Assembly (NCBI GenBank): GCA_012295275.1 | Contig: CM022676.1 | Coordinates: 6,862,219 to 6,882,218 of the forward strand | From: Chrysomallon squamiferum | Taxonomy: Eukaryota > Mollusca > Gastropoda > Neomphalida > Peltospiridae | Direction of reading: 5' to 3' | Length of the DNA: 20,000 bases | Part shown: in pieces, positions 9,869 through 18,235 of the stretch | Layout of the letters: each line of letters opens with the position of its first letter | Position numbering within the stretch: the stretch's first letter is position 1 | Made by a program: the position numbers and the translations under genes | Notes under the pieces: generated by a model | The model's database searches: none | Seen by the model: the letters and a program-made list of their open reading frames with translations, nothing else | What the model was told of the DNA's origin: nothing

Positions 9869-12103
9869 ATTGTATTTTTGTTTATTATTATTTAAAATAA
9901 TTTCTGTCTTTACTTACTTTAATAAGAGAAATTATTTATTTATCATGTAGGATTCACATGGGAGAGAAGCAGTATGTGTGCGTGTATTGCAATCGAGGCT
10001 TCAGCCAGTCCAACTCGTTGAAGATTCACCTGCGCACACACACAGGTGAGAAACCGTACTCCTGCGAGGTGTGTGGTAAATCCTACCCTGCGTCGAGTTC
10101 GCTGTCCTCACACATGATGACGCACATGCAGCAGAAGCAGTTCAAGTGTGGAGAGTGTGGCCGTCGATTCACCTTCGCCTTTGATTTGAAAAAACACATG
10201 CGGATCCACACAGGCGAGAGACCATTCAAGTGTGACTACTGTCCTAGACGATTCACTTCATCAAGCAACAGGTATGTAAAAAAAAAAAAAAAAAATGTTC
10301 TGTGATGTTCTTGACAATGATTGGCAACCTGGGCATAGGGGAGCCATTTTTTTTTTTTTTTTTTTTTTTTATAAATATATAGGTATGAGCTAGTATAAAA
10401 TATTAAGCCAATGGTCAGCAAACCTGCTACTAGCAACCACAGTGACCTCTTGGTGTTTTTAGATTGATGGGTGGGGGAGCAAGCTTTGCTGGAGCAATTG
10501 GTGGGCATTTAACTTGACACCTGTAATGTTTTATTAATGGCAGAACCAACCATGAAACCATTAAAATTAAGTGACTGCTTCCCTAAACTTAATAACCATT
10601 GTTGTGTTCACCCAAAGGAATGAGACATTAGCAGAAAGTATATTTCAAAATTAGTGTTCCTTGGTACATCCTTACAGCAAAATCCTCTTTTATTTAGAAT
10701 TTGATTACTAATAAGTATACAAGCATTGTTTGAAATATTTTATAACTCTTTGATGATAACCTTATAATAATTAAATCAGTGATTCTTAACATAGTGCCCT
10801 CTTGCATAACCATGAAAATACAGCGTGACAATAAAAACTATATATTTATTACAAATAAACATTTATAACTTCACTAAATCATACGTTGAGTATAGTTTAA
10901 CAAAAGGTAATGATAAAAACTTTATAGCATGTAAATTCTTATAACTTCATTAAGTAATTCATCATACTTAACAGAATAAAATTTAATCTAGCATCTTTAA
11001 CCTTGAAAGTTACTTGAAAAATAAAAGATTCTTTTTTCTTTCTTTCTTTCTTCGATCCCCATCAGGCTTATATTGCCCACTTCACCAGACAAGTAAAATA
11101 TTAAGCGCCACTGTTTTAAAACATAAAACCATGTTGTTATAAGGATTCTCGTTTCTGTTGTTAGAATGGAACATATCCGGACTCACATAAATCCTGGAGA
11201 AAAGAGATACCAGTGTTCTTACTGTTCCCGAAGATTTGCTCACAGCTCCAGTCTGAATAAACATGTCAAGAACAAACACCCGTACGAACGGGCAGAGGAC
11301 AGCAAAGGTAAATTTAACATCTGTCGATAATTAAAATTTAGATTAGTCTTCGTAAAGGATATATCAGAAGAGGCAGGTTTATTGTTTATTATTGATGAAA
11401 AGAAGAGGATAGCGAAGGCAATTTTAATATTAGTTAATTTAATTACAAACATTTAGATTAGTTTTCCCAGAATATTTGTTAATTTAATTACGAAAACAAG
11501 ATGAGTTTTCACAAAATGAATGTATGTTTAATAATAGTATTTGTGGATTTAATTACTGAAATTATATTACATTTCGTGGATACTGATTTGTAAAGTTAAT
11601 TACATTCAAGTTAAATATCAAGCAAAGTAGTTAATACTTAGGCAAAAGACACCAATTTAAATCATTATTACTGTAAACCAGTTTATTTGTATATCTAACA
11701 ACATTATAGCATTTGTTTTTATAATAAATACTACAGTTTTAATTAAGACCAATATATAACCACATAATCAAATTTTGTATCATAATTGACAACAATTTTA
11801 ATCAGAATAAACAATAAAACCAAATAAAAGTTCTCTTTTTATCAATACAAAAATTATAATATAATTACATACTATCATTAAGCTAGCACGGATATATATT
11901 GTTGTACAAATATATATTTTTTTGTTACAGAGATGGAGGAATCATCGCCACGGAAACAAGACGACAGCAATCTGGACATCAATCCTGGAGATTCATCCAT
12001 TCAGGTGAGCATTATTATGGACGGGGAAGAAATTTCTGACATCATGGTGGACGGAGAATCTGGAGGAACAATCCTACGAGAAGTTGAAGCGTCTGATATG
12101 TAA
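7057..12103 (+). CDS. C2H2 zinc-finger protein, 14 fingers, six coding exons (whole gene)
   Basis: Joining 7057-7351, 7853-8163, 8870-9408, 9951-10271, 11165-11307 and 11931-12103 gives 1782 nt, exactly 593 codons plus TAA, with matching phases at all five GT..AG junctions. Residues 1-98 are basic and proline-rich, with a likely nuclear localisation signal at 3-11 (GRKKKKVKK). Fingers lie at 117-137, 145-165, 173-193, 201-221, 229-249, 278-298, 306-327, 336-356, 364-384, 392-412, 420-440, 448-468, 476-496 and 506-527. Most have C-x2-C-x12-H-x3-H spacing; fingers 7 and 14 have H-x4-H. Fingers 8-14 carry most of the TGEKP-type linkers and probably form the main DNA-binding block; fingers 1-7 have divergent linkers. 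Residues 528-593 are an acidic tail. A nuclear, sequence-specific DNA-binding role follows from the family; targets and orthologue are unknown. No KRAB, BTB or SET domain is seen. Confidence 0.9.
7352..7852 (+). other. Intron 1 of the coding region
   Basis: 501 bp, GT..AG, very AT-rich, with the acceptor TTCAATGCACAG ending at 7852. No second gene is apparent on either strand. Two short stretches resemble the start of the next exon (near 7701-7729 and 7785-7804); see findings. Confidence 0.8.
7853..8163 (+). CDS. Zinc-finger gene, coding exon 2 (fingers 1-3 and start of 4)
   Basis: Encodes residues 99-202. Finger 1 starts CEKCTKTFTF, finger 2 CKECGMGFKS and finger 3 CDICEEKFKF; the first two residues of finger 4 (Cys-Glu) end the exon. 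The donor GAG|GTTTGT leaves phase 0, which splits finger 4 between its first two cysteines. GC- and CpG-rich codon use (for example CGCACGACGAATCGCG near 7965) contrasts sharply with the flanking introns and supports a maintained coding exon. Reading on without splicing gives a stop nine codons later. Confidence 0.9.
8164..8869 (+). other. Intron 2, containing a duplicated exon boundary
   Basis: 706 bp, GT..AG; the acceptor TTTTTTTAACAG ends at 8869. The 3' half contains a diverged tandem copy of the acceptor region plus the first 60 or so bases of exon 3 (about 8560-8740). The rest is AT-rich and unremarkable. Confidence 0.8.
8675..8740 (+). pseudogene. Decayed partial duplicate of exon 3 (pseudo-exon)
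   Basis: Preceded by T-rich sequence and GAAG, this segment reads ICGKVFLKLHLYDAHVHQHVI and then TAA. The real exon 3 begins ICGKVFLKLVLYDAHMRRH. The 66-bp stretches are alignable without gaps and many differences are synonymous. If spliced to exon 2, the zinc ligands of finger 4 (C-x2-C-x12-H-x3-H) would be complete, but translation would stop two residues after the last His. It sits exactly 195 bp before the real exon start. Two differences, CGT to CAT and CGA to CAA, look like CpG decay. It is a dead relic or a rarely used decoy acceptor. Confidence 0.75.
8870..9408 (+). CDS. Zinc-finger gene, coding exon 3 (rest of finger 4 to most of finger 9)
   Basis: Encodes residues 203-381 and two bases of Arg382. 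It completes finger 4 and contains fingers 5-8 and most of finger 9. Between fingers 5 and 6 is a 28-residue charged spacer (about 250-277). Finger 5 lacks the usual central Phe (CGRGL) and finger 7 has H-x4-H spacing, so both may be weak DNA binders. Fingers 8 and 9 are joined by TGERP. The donor TTCAG|GTACAT leaves phase 2, matching exon 4. CpG-rich codons (for example CGTCGACACGCCGAGCGC near 8918) mark it as coding. Confidence 0.92.
9409..9950 (+). other. Intron 3 with (TG)n and two (ATT)n tracts
   Basis: 542 bp, GT..AG. Contains (TG)n near 9437-9460, (ATT)n at about 9642-9675 and a longer (ATT)n at about 9791-9866. The acceptor is TTATCATGTAG ending at 9950. A faint echo of the donor region lies near 9518-9560. 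Confidence 0.8.
9951..10271 (+). CDS. Zinc-finger gene, coding exon 4 (end of finger 9 to first part of finger 13)
   Basis: Encodes the rest of Arg382 to Asn488 and two bases of Arg489. It carries the last His of finger 9, complete fingers 10, 11 and 12, and the first two-thirds of finger 13. Linkers are MGEKQYV, TGEKPYS, MQQKQFK and TGERPFK, so this is the most canonical DNA-binding part of the protein. Finger 10 has helix residues QSNSLKI and finger 12 has FAFDLKK. The donor AACAG|GTATGT leaves phase 2, so finger 13 is split inside its recognition helix. Confidence 0.92.
10272..11164 (+). other. Intron 4, longest intron, with possible old mobile-element remnant
   Basis: 893 bp, GT..AG; the acceptor TTCTGTTGTTAG ends at 11164. 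Contains poly-A (10278-10295), poly-T (10347-10370), a moderately GC-richer stretch at about 10310-10520 with no recognisable coding, a degenerate internal duplication (about 10830-10900 and 10912-10978, sharing ATAAAAACT and TTATAACTTCA), and possible hAT-like terminal repeats at 10777 and 11113. Confidence 0.75.
11165..11307 (+). CDS. Zinc-finger gene, coding exon 5 (end of finger 13, finger 14)
   Basis: Encodes the end of Arg489 to Lys536 and one base of Glu537. It completes finger 13 (MEHIRTH) and contains finger 14 (CSYCSRRFAH to HVKNKH, with H-x4-H), joined by INPGEKRYQ, which is two residues longer than the normal linker. PYERAEDSK then begins the acidic tail. The donor AAAG|GTAAAT leaves phase 1, which fits the next exon. 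Confidence 0.9.
11308..11930 (+). other. Intron 5, with a degenerate donor-region duplication
   Basis: 623 bp, GT..AG; the acceptor TTTTTTTGTTACAG ends at 11930. Its first 300 bp contain several diverged copies of a unit with GTTAATTTAATTAC (near 11433, 11478, 11543 and 11591). The first copy includes an imitation of the end of exon 5 (11402-11418). The remainder is AT-rich. Confidence 0.75.
11931..12103 (+). CDS. Zinc-finger gene, coding exon 6 (acidic C-terminal tail)
   Basis: Encodes residues 537-593 and the TAA stop at 12101-12103. The tail is acidic with hydrophobic islands: MEESSPRKQDDSNLD, then DGEEISDIMVDGESGG, then LREVEASDM at the end. It has no zinc ligands. Acidic tails with short hydrophobic clusters are often activation or protein-interaction regions; that role is an inference here. 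The total codon count closes exactly with the five upstream exons. Confidence 0.88.
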
Positions 12104-13034
12104 TTTAGAGTTGCTTGTGTTTAATTTTTATGTTACACATGTACTGTATTATTAATTGTTACAGATGTAGCAGAATGTTACATGTGTAACATGAACACTG
12201 GGTTGCATTCGTTTACCGTATTAGTGTGTTATTAATTGTTACAGGTGTAACTTTACGTTACACGCGAGTAACGTAATGATCCACATGCATATATTTTAAT
12301 TTAGCTAGTTACAGATGTAACAAAATGTTACACGTGAAACATAAACACAGGGTTGCATTCATCTAATGTATTATTGTTACATAAGTAACTAAATGTTACA
12401 TGCACGTAAAATATTGTTACATGTGTAACTTAACAGTGGGTTGCATTCATTTAATGTAAGATATATTTTAATAGTTGCAGTTGTTACACAAGTAACACAA
12501 TTGGATTGTATTTGTTTAATGTAATGATCTATGAATTTTAATTGTTACAGATGTAATTTAATATTACATTGAATCCCATTCATAAAACTTAATGATAAAT
12601 CTATTTTAAATGGTTCTTACACATGTAATTAGGTTGCATTCATGTAATATAATGTTATGTGTATAATTTTGCTCACACGAAATACAATGACATCATGGAA
12701 TTTAACATTAATTATATAAATTACTAATTACATTAATGTTACAGAAATGTTACTTTACGTTTACTGTAAAACAAATTAATTATATTTTCTCTCATCGAAT
12801 ATTTTGAAAACATGATGATGTCAAATACTTCTTTGTCACATAGGTATATTCCTATACATATAAGTACTGTATATTTACATTATCAGTTATACTGATATAT
12901 TGTGTGTCATGTAGCATAGTCAATTAAAGTGACATATTTGATAAAGTAAAATTTTATTAACAATTAGCTTGAGCCAGATGAAGTGTGTACACAAGAAATC
13001 TGTTTAAAAAAATATCCAGAGATAATAAAATAAA
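12104..13034 (+). other. Probable 3' UTR of the zinc-finger gene
   Basis: Non-coding sequence downstream of the stop. Overlapping AATAAA signals at 13024-13029 and 13029-13034 are the best polyadenylation candidates, giving a UTR of about 930 nt; ATTAAA at 12923-12928 is an alternative. Its first half is an array of GTTACA-NN-TGTAAC palindromes. The 3' end cannot be proved from sequence in such AT-rich DNA. Confidence 0.35.
12132..12640. repeat. Array of GTTACA-NN-TGTAAC palindromes in a degenerate ~75 bp repeat
   Basis: At least ten sites match GTTACANNTGTAAC perfectly or with one to three mismatches. Perfect or near-perfect sites are at 12177-12190, 12238-12251, 12308-12321, 12376-12389, 12416-12429 and 12483-12496; looser ones are at 12132, 12158, 12257, 12327, 12544 and 12616. 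Between them the words GGTTGCATTC (12201, 12351, 12439, about 12632) and TTTAATGTA recur. The unit is roughly 65-80 bp and strongly diverged. Confidence 0.75.
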
Positions 13035-13970
13035 ATGTATTTTATTCAGGAATAGTTAAAAATATTAACTCAAGAAAATCCTACACAAGCTACTTTTTAT
13101 TTTATTTTATTTTATTTTTTTATTTTATTTTTTTTTTTTTTTTTTTTTTTGTGTATTTTAATTGATTGTTGATATAATGTTTTTTAAACAAACTCACTTT
13201 TTGTTTTCGTTCACTCTCTTGACACTATCTTTTTTAAAGCACCAATAAATTCCTGGACATAGACCAATTTTTTTTTTTTTTTTTTTTTTATAGATAATAA
13301 TTTAATCAAGATGGAATTTTTAAAAAATTTTTTTTTTTTTTTTTTTTAATATAAATTTTAAGACTGTCACCTGCATACCAGTTCTAGCTCTCTTATGGGA
13401 AGTACATATCTACTTTTAATTAAATATGACTGATGAAAAAAAAAAAACTATGATTAATGAAGGTAAAAAAGAAAATGAAAACCATAATAATAAATCATTT
13501 ATAGATATTTTTATTTTATATTTATATATATTATGACATTAGACATGCAGTGCACTTGTTATTACAAATTAATATGTTTTGTTTACAAGATAATTTTGAT
13601 AAATCTTGTGATGTAAATACAGTTGTGTATAATATACATTTTTTTTCTGTTACAATGTTTATGTAAGCTGATAAATACAATATAAGATTTTAAATAAAAA
13701 TTTGATCATTCTTAACATTTTTGAAAATATTATTTAGCCTAAACTTAAAACAAAATTAAGAGTAAATTTAGATAATATTTTGTAATGTGATGTTTTTTTT
13801 CTGATAAATTTGTGAAATGCACAGACACTGTTCCAAAAAAATCTGTCACTGTATATGCTTGTCCAGGTTATTGTCATTCAGATACACTTAGCATTCAAGT
13901 AAATTTCAAATATTTATTTTTTATTTATTTTTATTTTTATTTTTATTTTATTTTTTTTTATTTTTTTTTT

Positions 13971-14009
<39 letters not shown>

Positions 14010-14289
14010 TATAGATCAATCTATTTCACACTTTCTTAATATAAACTGAAACAATCATTTGTAAATAATGTTATCCATGGCATTTTGAATACCTCAACAC
14101 CAAAGTTTTCTGAATCAGTGTTATTGATTTATGGTATTGTCATCAAAAACATCTTGACAACAGCATTCAGTGTTTCTCTTTCTCTTTACCAATTATCAGT
14201 CTTTATTCCATAAATCCACATGTTTCACAACAAAAACAGAAGCTGATATTGTTGATTGTTGATTGTGTTTGAGAAAAAAAACCAAGTCA
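13035..14289. other. Gene-free AT-rich DNA with long poly-T tracts
   Basis: Contains (TTTTA)n and poly-T at about 13094-13150, poly-T at 13268-13289 and 13330-13347, and a (TTTTA)n/poly-T block at about 13919-14004. No exon with coding composition, RNA gene or mobile-element ORF is seen on either strand. Confidence 0.6.
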
Positions 14290-14760
14290 GTTCATAAGTG
14301 AAAAAGACCGTTAGAGTGAAATTTAATATTTTACAGCCCAGTACCTCTGTATGTTAATATTGAATTACTAACACTGGCACTGTTTTCTGGATTATTGAAA
14401 TTTTGGTTTTGAGAAAACTTGTAGTCAGTGTAAGGACTGATTGAGTAAACTTATTAATTCAGTATCTTAATATGAAAGCTTTGTGTTACTTCATCTTAAT
14501 GACGTTGACATCAATTTCTGGATTATTAAGAAAACCCCTTAATTCTGAAATCAAAAGAACTTCTGGAGTCAACTTCTTAGTCTAATACTCTTACCATCAA
14601 AGATGTTGTGTTATATCATCTTAATGACATTGGCACTGCTTTCTGATTATTGATATTGTGGTCCTTGAAAAAAAAAAACATAATTCTTAAAAAGGACTAT
14701 TAATCCAATAACTGAGCATATAATCTTGATGCTGCCATTCTTACTCCTGTCTATATGTTA
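14290..14760. repeat. Degenerate tandem repeat, about 125-131 bp period
   Basis: The word TTCTGGATTATT or TTCTGATTATT occurs at 14385, 14516 and 14641 (offsets 131 and 125). It is preceded by AACACTGGCACTG, GACGTTGACATCAA and GACATTGGCACTGC, and further upstream by TTGTGTTAYWTCATCTTAATGAC in two of them. A fourth weak echo lies near 14722. Units are diverged, so the repeat is old. No coding content is seen. Confidence 0.65.
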
Positions 14761-15527
14761 TAATCCAGAGCCTATAACATCTGAACTAAGATATTTCTCT
14801 TAGAATTATCTAACACTTGATTTTTGCCTCTGCAGTCGCTATGCTCATAACAAAAAGCTGGATGCTCGTTTATATACACTGAAATTTTTCAAGGCTTAGT
14901 TCTGAAGCTGTAAAACATCAGAGTTCATGAAAGAGTCAGAATTTCACACTATTCATTTAGATTGATATTTTAGTCTTACTGCTTTTAAGTTTTTTGCTTC
15001 TACAAGAGGTACTCCTGTATATGTTTTATCATGTGGTTTTAAGTAAACGAAATGCTGTAAAATAATTTGTGTGTAAGTATACTTTTATAACTATTAGCTT
15101 AATCTAATGTAAAAAAAAAAAGAAGAAGAAGAAGAAAATAATGGTGCATGTAAAATTATTGACAGATGGAAAAGATGAGAACAAGTTTTTTTTTGTTTTG
15201 TTTTTTTGACAATTTAAATATTTTCAGTTAATTGATGTTTTGATTATATTTAAAATACTGTGCATGTCAAGCCATTTGCAACAAATAAAAAAATATGTTA
15301 TGTGTATTTATTCTGTATTATTATTATTATTACTTATTTTATTTATTCTCTTTTTTTTCCCAGATATTTTTATATTGATTAACACGCTAGCTTTAGATGT
15401 ATAATTATTTGTAATGTTCGCTTGTCTCATTTCCTTATGAAAATAAAAATAGAAAAATTCAGAATATTGTCTTTTTACCTTTGTTGTTATATCCATCTAC
15501 CTATCTATCTAGACACACACATATATA

Positions 15528-15567
<40 letters not shown>

Positions 15568-16039
15568 ATTATTTTACTAAATATAATGTCAGTTAAGTAT
15601 CACTGGAACAGGACTATGGTGTATGTTACATGGTCAGTTACATTGTCTAGAATGGGAGAAAAGTGAGGGTTTGGATGTTCATTTTGCATTAACCAATTAC
15701 ATCAACTCTAAAGATAATCAAAGATGACACCATTGATTAATTTGTTGGGTTAATATTGGATCAAAGTAAATGAATAAAATATATTAATTTTACAAATATG
15801 AATATGTTTAAATGTATAAACGTAAAATCCGATTCATATGAATTTCACAAATACAGATGTGTTAAATTTAGAAGAAGAAAAAACAACAGTATCTTTACAA
15901 AATATTTAAAATCGAAAATAAATTTATTTCAAAAGGAAATGATTTTACATATAGCAAGAAAGGTTAAACTTCATAATTATTTTAAAACAACAAATCCAGT
16001 TTTTTTTTTTTTTTTATGAAATGGTGTAAATTCGAGATT
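14761..16039. other. Gene-free AT-rich DNA
   Basis: Contains poly-A followed by (GAA)n at about 15111-15136, a CTAT/AC/AT compound microsatellite at about 15495-15565, and a T run near 16000-16015. Short open frames here are AT-rich and lack recognisable motifs. No RNA gene is seen. Confidence 0.6.
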
Positions 16040-17680
16040 ACTTAAAATATGAATGTAAAATTAGCAATGATCTGTATACAAACTACAGAAAACTTAATAT
16101 TTGAATGTAAAATTAGTAACATGATCTGTATGCAAATCAGACACATTTTAAACTTTGAAAGTAAAAGTAGTAACATGATCTGTATATAAACTAGAGACAA
16201 CTTAAAATTTGAATGTAAAAGTAGTAACATGATCTGTATGCAAACTAGAAACAACTTAAAATTTGAATGTAAAATTAGTAACATGATCTGTAATCAAACT
16301 ACAGAAAACTTAATATTTGAATGTAAAATTAGTAACATGATCTGTATGCAAACTAGAAACAACTTAAAATTTGAATGTAAAATTAGTAACATGATCTATA
16401 ATCAAACTACAGAAAACTTAATATTTGAATGTAAAATTAGTAACATGATCTGTATGCAAACTACAGAAAACTTACTACTTGAATGTAAAATTAGTAACAT
16501 GATCTGTATGCAAACTACAGAAAACTTAATATTTGAATGTAAAATTAGTAACATGATCTGTATGCAAACTACAGAAAACTTACTATTTGAATGTAAAATT
16601 AGGAACATGATCTGTATGCAAATCAGAGACATTTTAAACTTTGAAAGTAAAAGTAGTAACATGATCTATATATAAACTAGAGACAACTTAAAATTTGAAT
16701 GTAAAATTAGTAACATGATCTGTATGCAAACTACAGAAAACTTACTATTTGAATGTAAAATTAGTAACATGATCTGTATGCAAACTAAAGAAAACTTACT
16801 ACTTGAATGTAAAATTAGTAACATGATCTGTATGCAAACTAGAGACAATTCAAAATTTGAATGTAAAATTATGACATGCTCTGTACACAAATTACAGACA
16901 ACTTAAAATATGAATAAAAGTAGTAACATCATCGGTATACAAACTAGAGACAGTTTAAAATTAAAATATGAATAAAATTAGTAACATGATCTGTATACAA
17001 ACTAGAAACTTAAAATTTGAATGTAAAAGTAGTAACATGCTCTGTATGCAAACTAGAAACAACTTAAAATTTGAATGTAAAAGTAGTAACATAATCTGTA
17101 TGTAAACTAGAAGCAACTTAAAATTTGAATGTAAAAGTAGTAACATGAACTGTATACAAAATAGAAACAATTTAAAGTTTGACAGTAAAAGAAGTAACAT
17201 GATCTGTAATCAAACTAGAGACATTTTAAAATTTTAAAATTTGATTGAACTGTATGACAACTAGAAACAATTCAAAATTTGAAAGTAAAAGTAGTAACAT
17301 GATCTGTATACAAACTAGAGACAACTTAAAATATGAATAAAAGTAGTAACATGATCTGTATAGAAACAAGAGACAGTTTAAAATTTGAATGTAAAATGAG
17401 TAACATGCACTCTACACAAACTAGAGACAACTTAAAATATGAATAAAAGTAGTAACATGATCTGTATACAAACTAGAGACAGTTTAAAATTTGAATGTAA
17501 AATGAGTAACATGCACTCTACACAAACTAGAGACAACTTAAAATATGAATAAAAGTAGTAACATGATCTGTATGCAAACTAGAAACAACTTAAAATTTGA
17601 ATGTAAAAGTAAAACATGAACTGTATACAAAATAGAAACATTTTAAAGTTCAAATTTAAAAGTAGTAATATAATTAGTTA
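16040..17680. repeat. 54-bp minisatellite array, about 30 units
   Basis: Units follow each other every 54 bp. Starts at the word ATGATCTGTATGCAAACTA are exact at 16121, 16175, 16229, 16283 and so on to 16823. Each unit continues with GAAACAACTTAAAATTTGAA or ACAGAAAACTTAATATTTGA, then TGTAAAATTAGTAAC. The right part (after about 16870) has more substitutions, 52-bp units that lost two bases, and rearranged units near 17236. As 54 is divisible by three, stops are either in every unit or in none, so long frames are open on both strands (16229-16675 plus; 16042-16284, 16402-16662, 16666-16890 and 16961-17200 minus). I regard these as by-products of the repeat, not genes. Confidence 0.93.
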
Positions 17681-18085
17681 TTAAACAATGAGTTTTTCTT
17701 TTAATAGCGTATTTATGAATACTGATTATGAATTTTCTCTTTGGTGTTACGAGTAAAGGAGACAATTAGCAGCAATAAACGATTGTTTTTTGTACCTTCC
17801 CATAAATTAAAAAAAAAAATAAATGTTAAGAACTTTGATTTAGTTATTAAGTGAACATTAACATAATACACCAGGTCTTGATTCTGCCCATTAAGCGAGA
17901 ACTTTATCTTTTGAACTGTGGAGCAGTCCTGATTTTGCAGAGTTCACTTAATTATAGATCGTTTCTGCATTACTGTGTTTATGGCGTTATATAATTATAA
18001 CGATGGCTGCTGATATATGGAGCTACATTAACATTTTGCTTAGGAAACTATTTGAAATTAATTATATGGTTTAAATCAGAATATG
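17681..18085. other. Unique-looking intergenic DNA with an inverted repeat
   Basis: Slightly more complex than the flanks. An 11-bp perfect inverted repeat, ATTAAGTGAAC (17846-17856) and GTTCACTTAAT (17942-17952), bounds 107 bp. A smaller one, CGTTATA/TATAACG with a 4-nt loop, lies near 17985-18002. No exon is evident. Part may be the 3' UTR of the minus-strand gene to the right. Confidence 0.45.
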
Positions 18086-18087
18086 TG

Positions 18088-18089
<2 letters not shown>

Positions 18090-18165
<76 letters not shown>

Positions 18166-18202
18166 ATTAAAAAATTAAATAAAAAAAAAAAAAAAAAAAA
18201 AG
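18090..18202. repeat. (AAT)n, (AAAT)n and poly-A tract
   Basis: A graded simple repeat: AAT units, then AAAT units, then about 20 A residues. It lies 34 bp beyond the stop codon of the minus-strand vWA gene, so its transcript would contain a long U-rich stretch just after the stop. Confidence 0.9.
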
Positions 18203-18235
18203 TAAAAATAAACATTTCTGACGATTTAAATAATT

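Noticed and set aside
11050-11075. TTCGATCCCC, resembling a tRNA or SINE B box
   Set aside because: No A box at the proper distance and no cloverleaf or tRNA-like 5' half upstream; the preceding bases are a (TTTC)n tract.
13812-14006. 64-residue open frame ending in a Phe run
   Set aside because: The second half is translated poly-T and (TTTTA)n; the first half has no recognisable motif.
15798-16019. 73-residue plus-strand open frame
   Set aside because: AT-rich Lys/Asn/Phe composition ending in a poly-T tract; no motif, no promoter and no splice partner recognised.
16040-17680. CRISPR-like array
   Set aside because: Units are contiguous 54-bp tandem copies with no unique spacers, in an intron-containing animal genome; it is a minisatellite.
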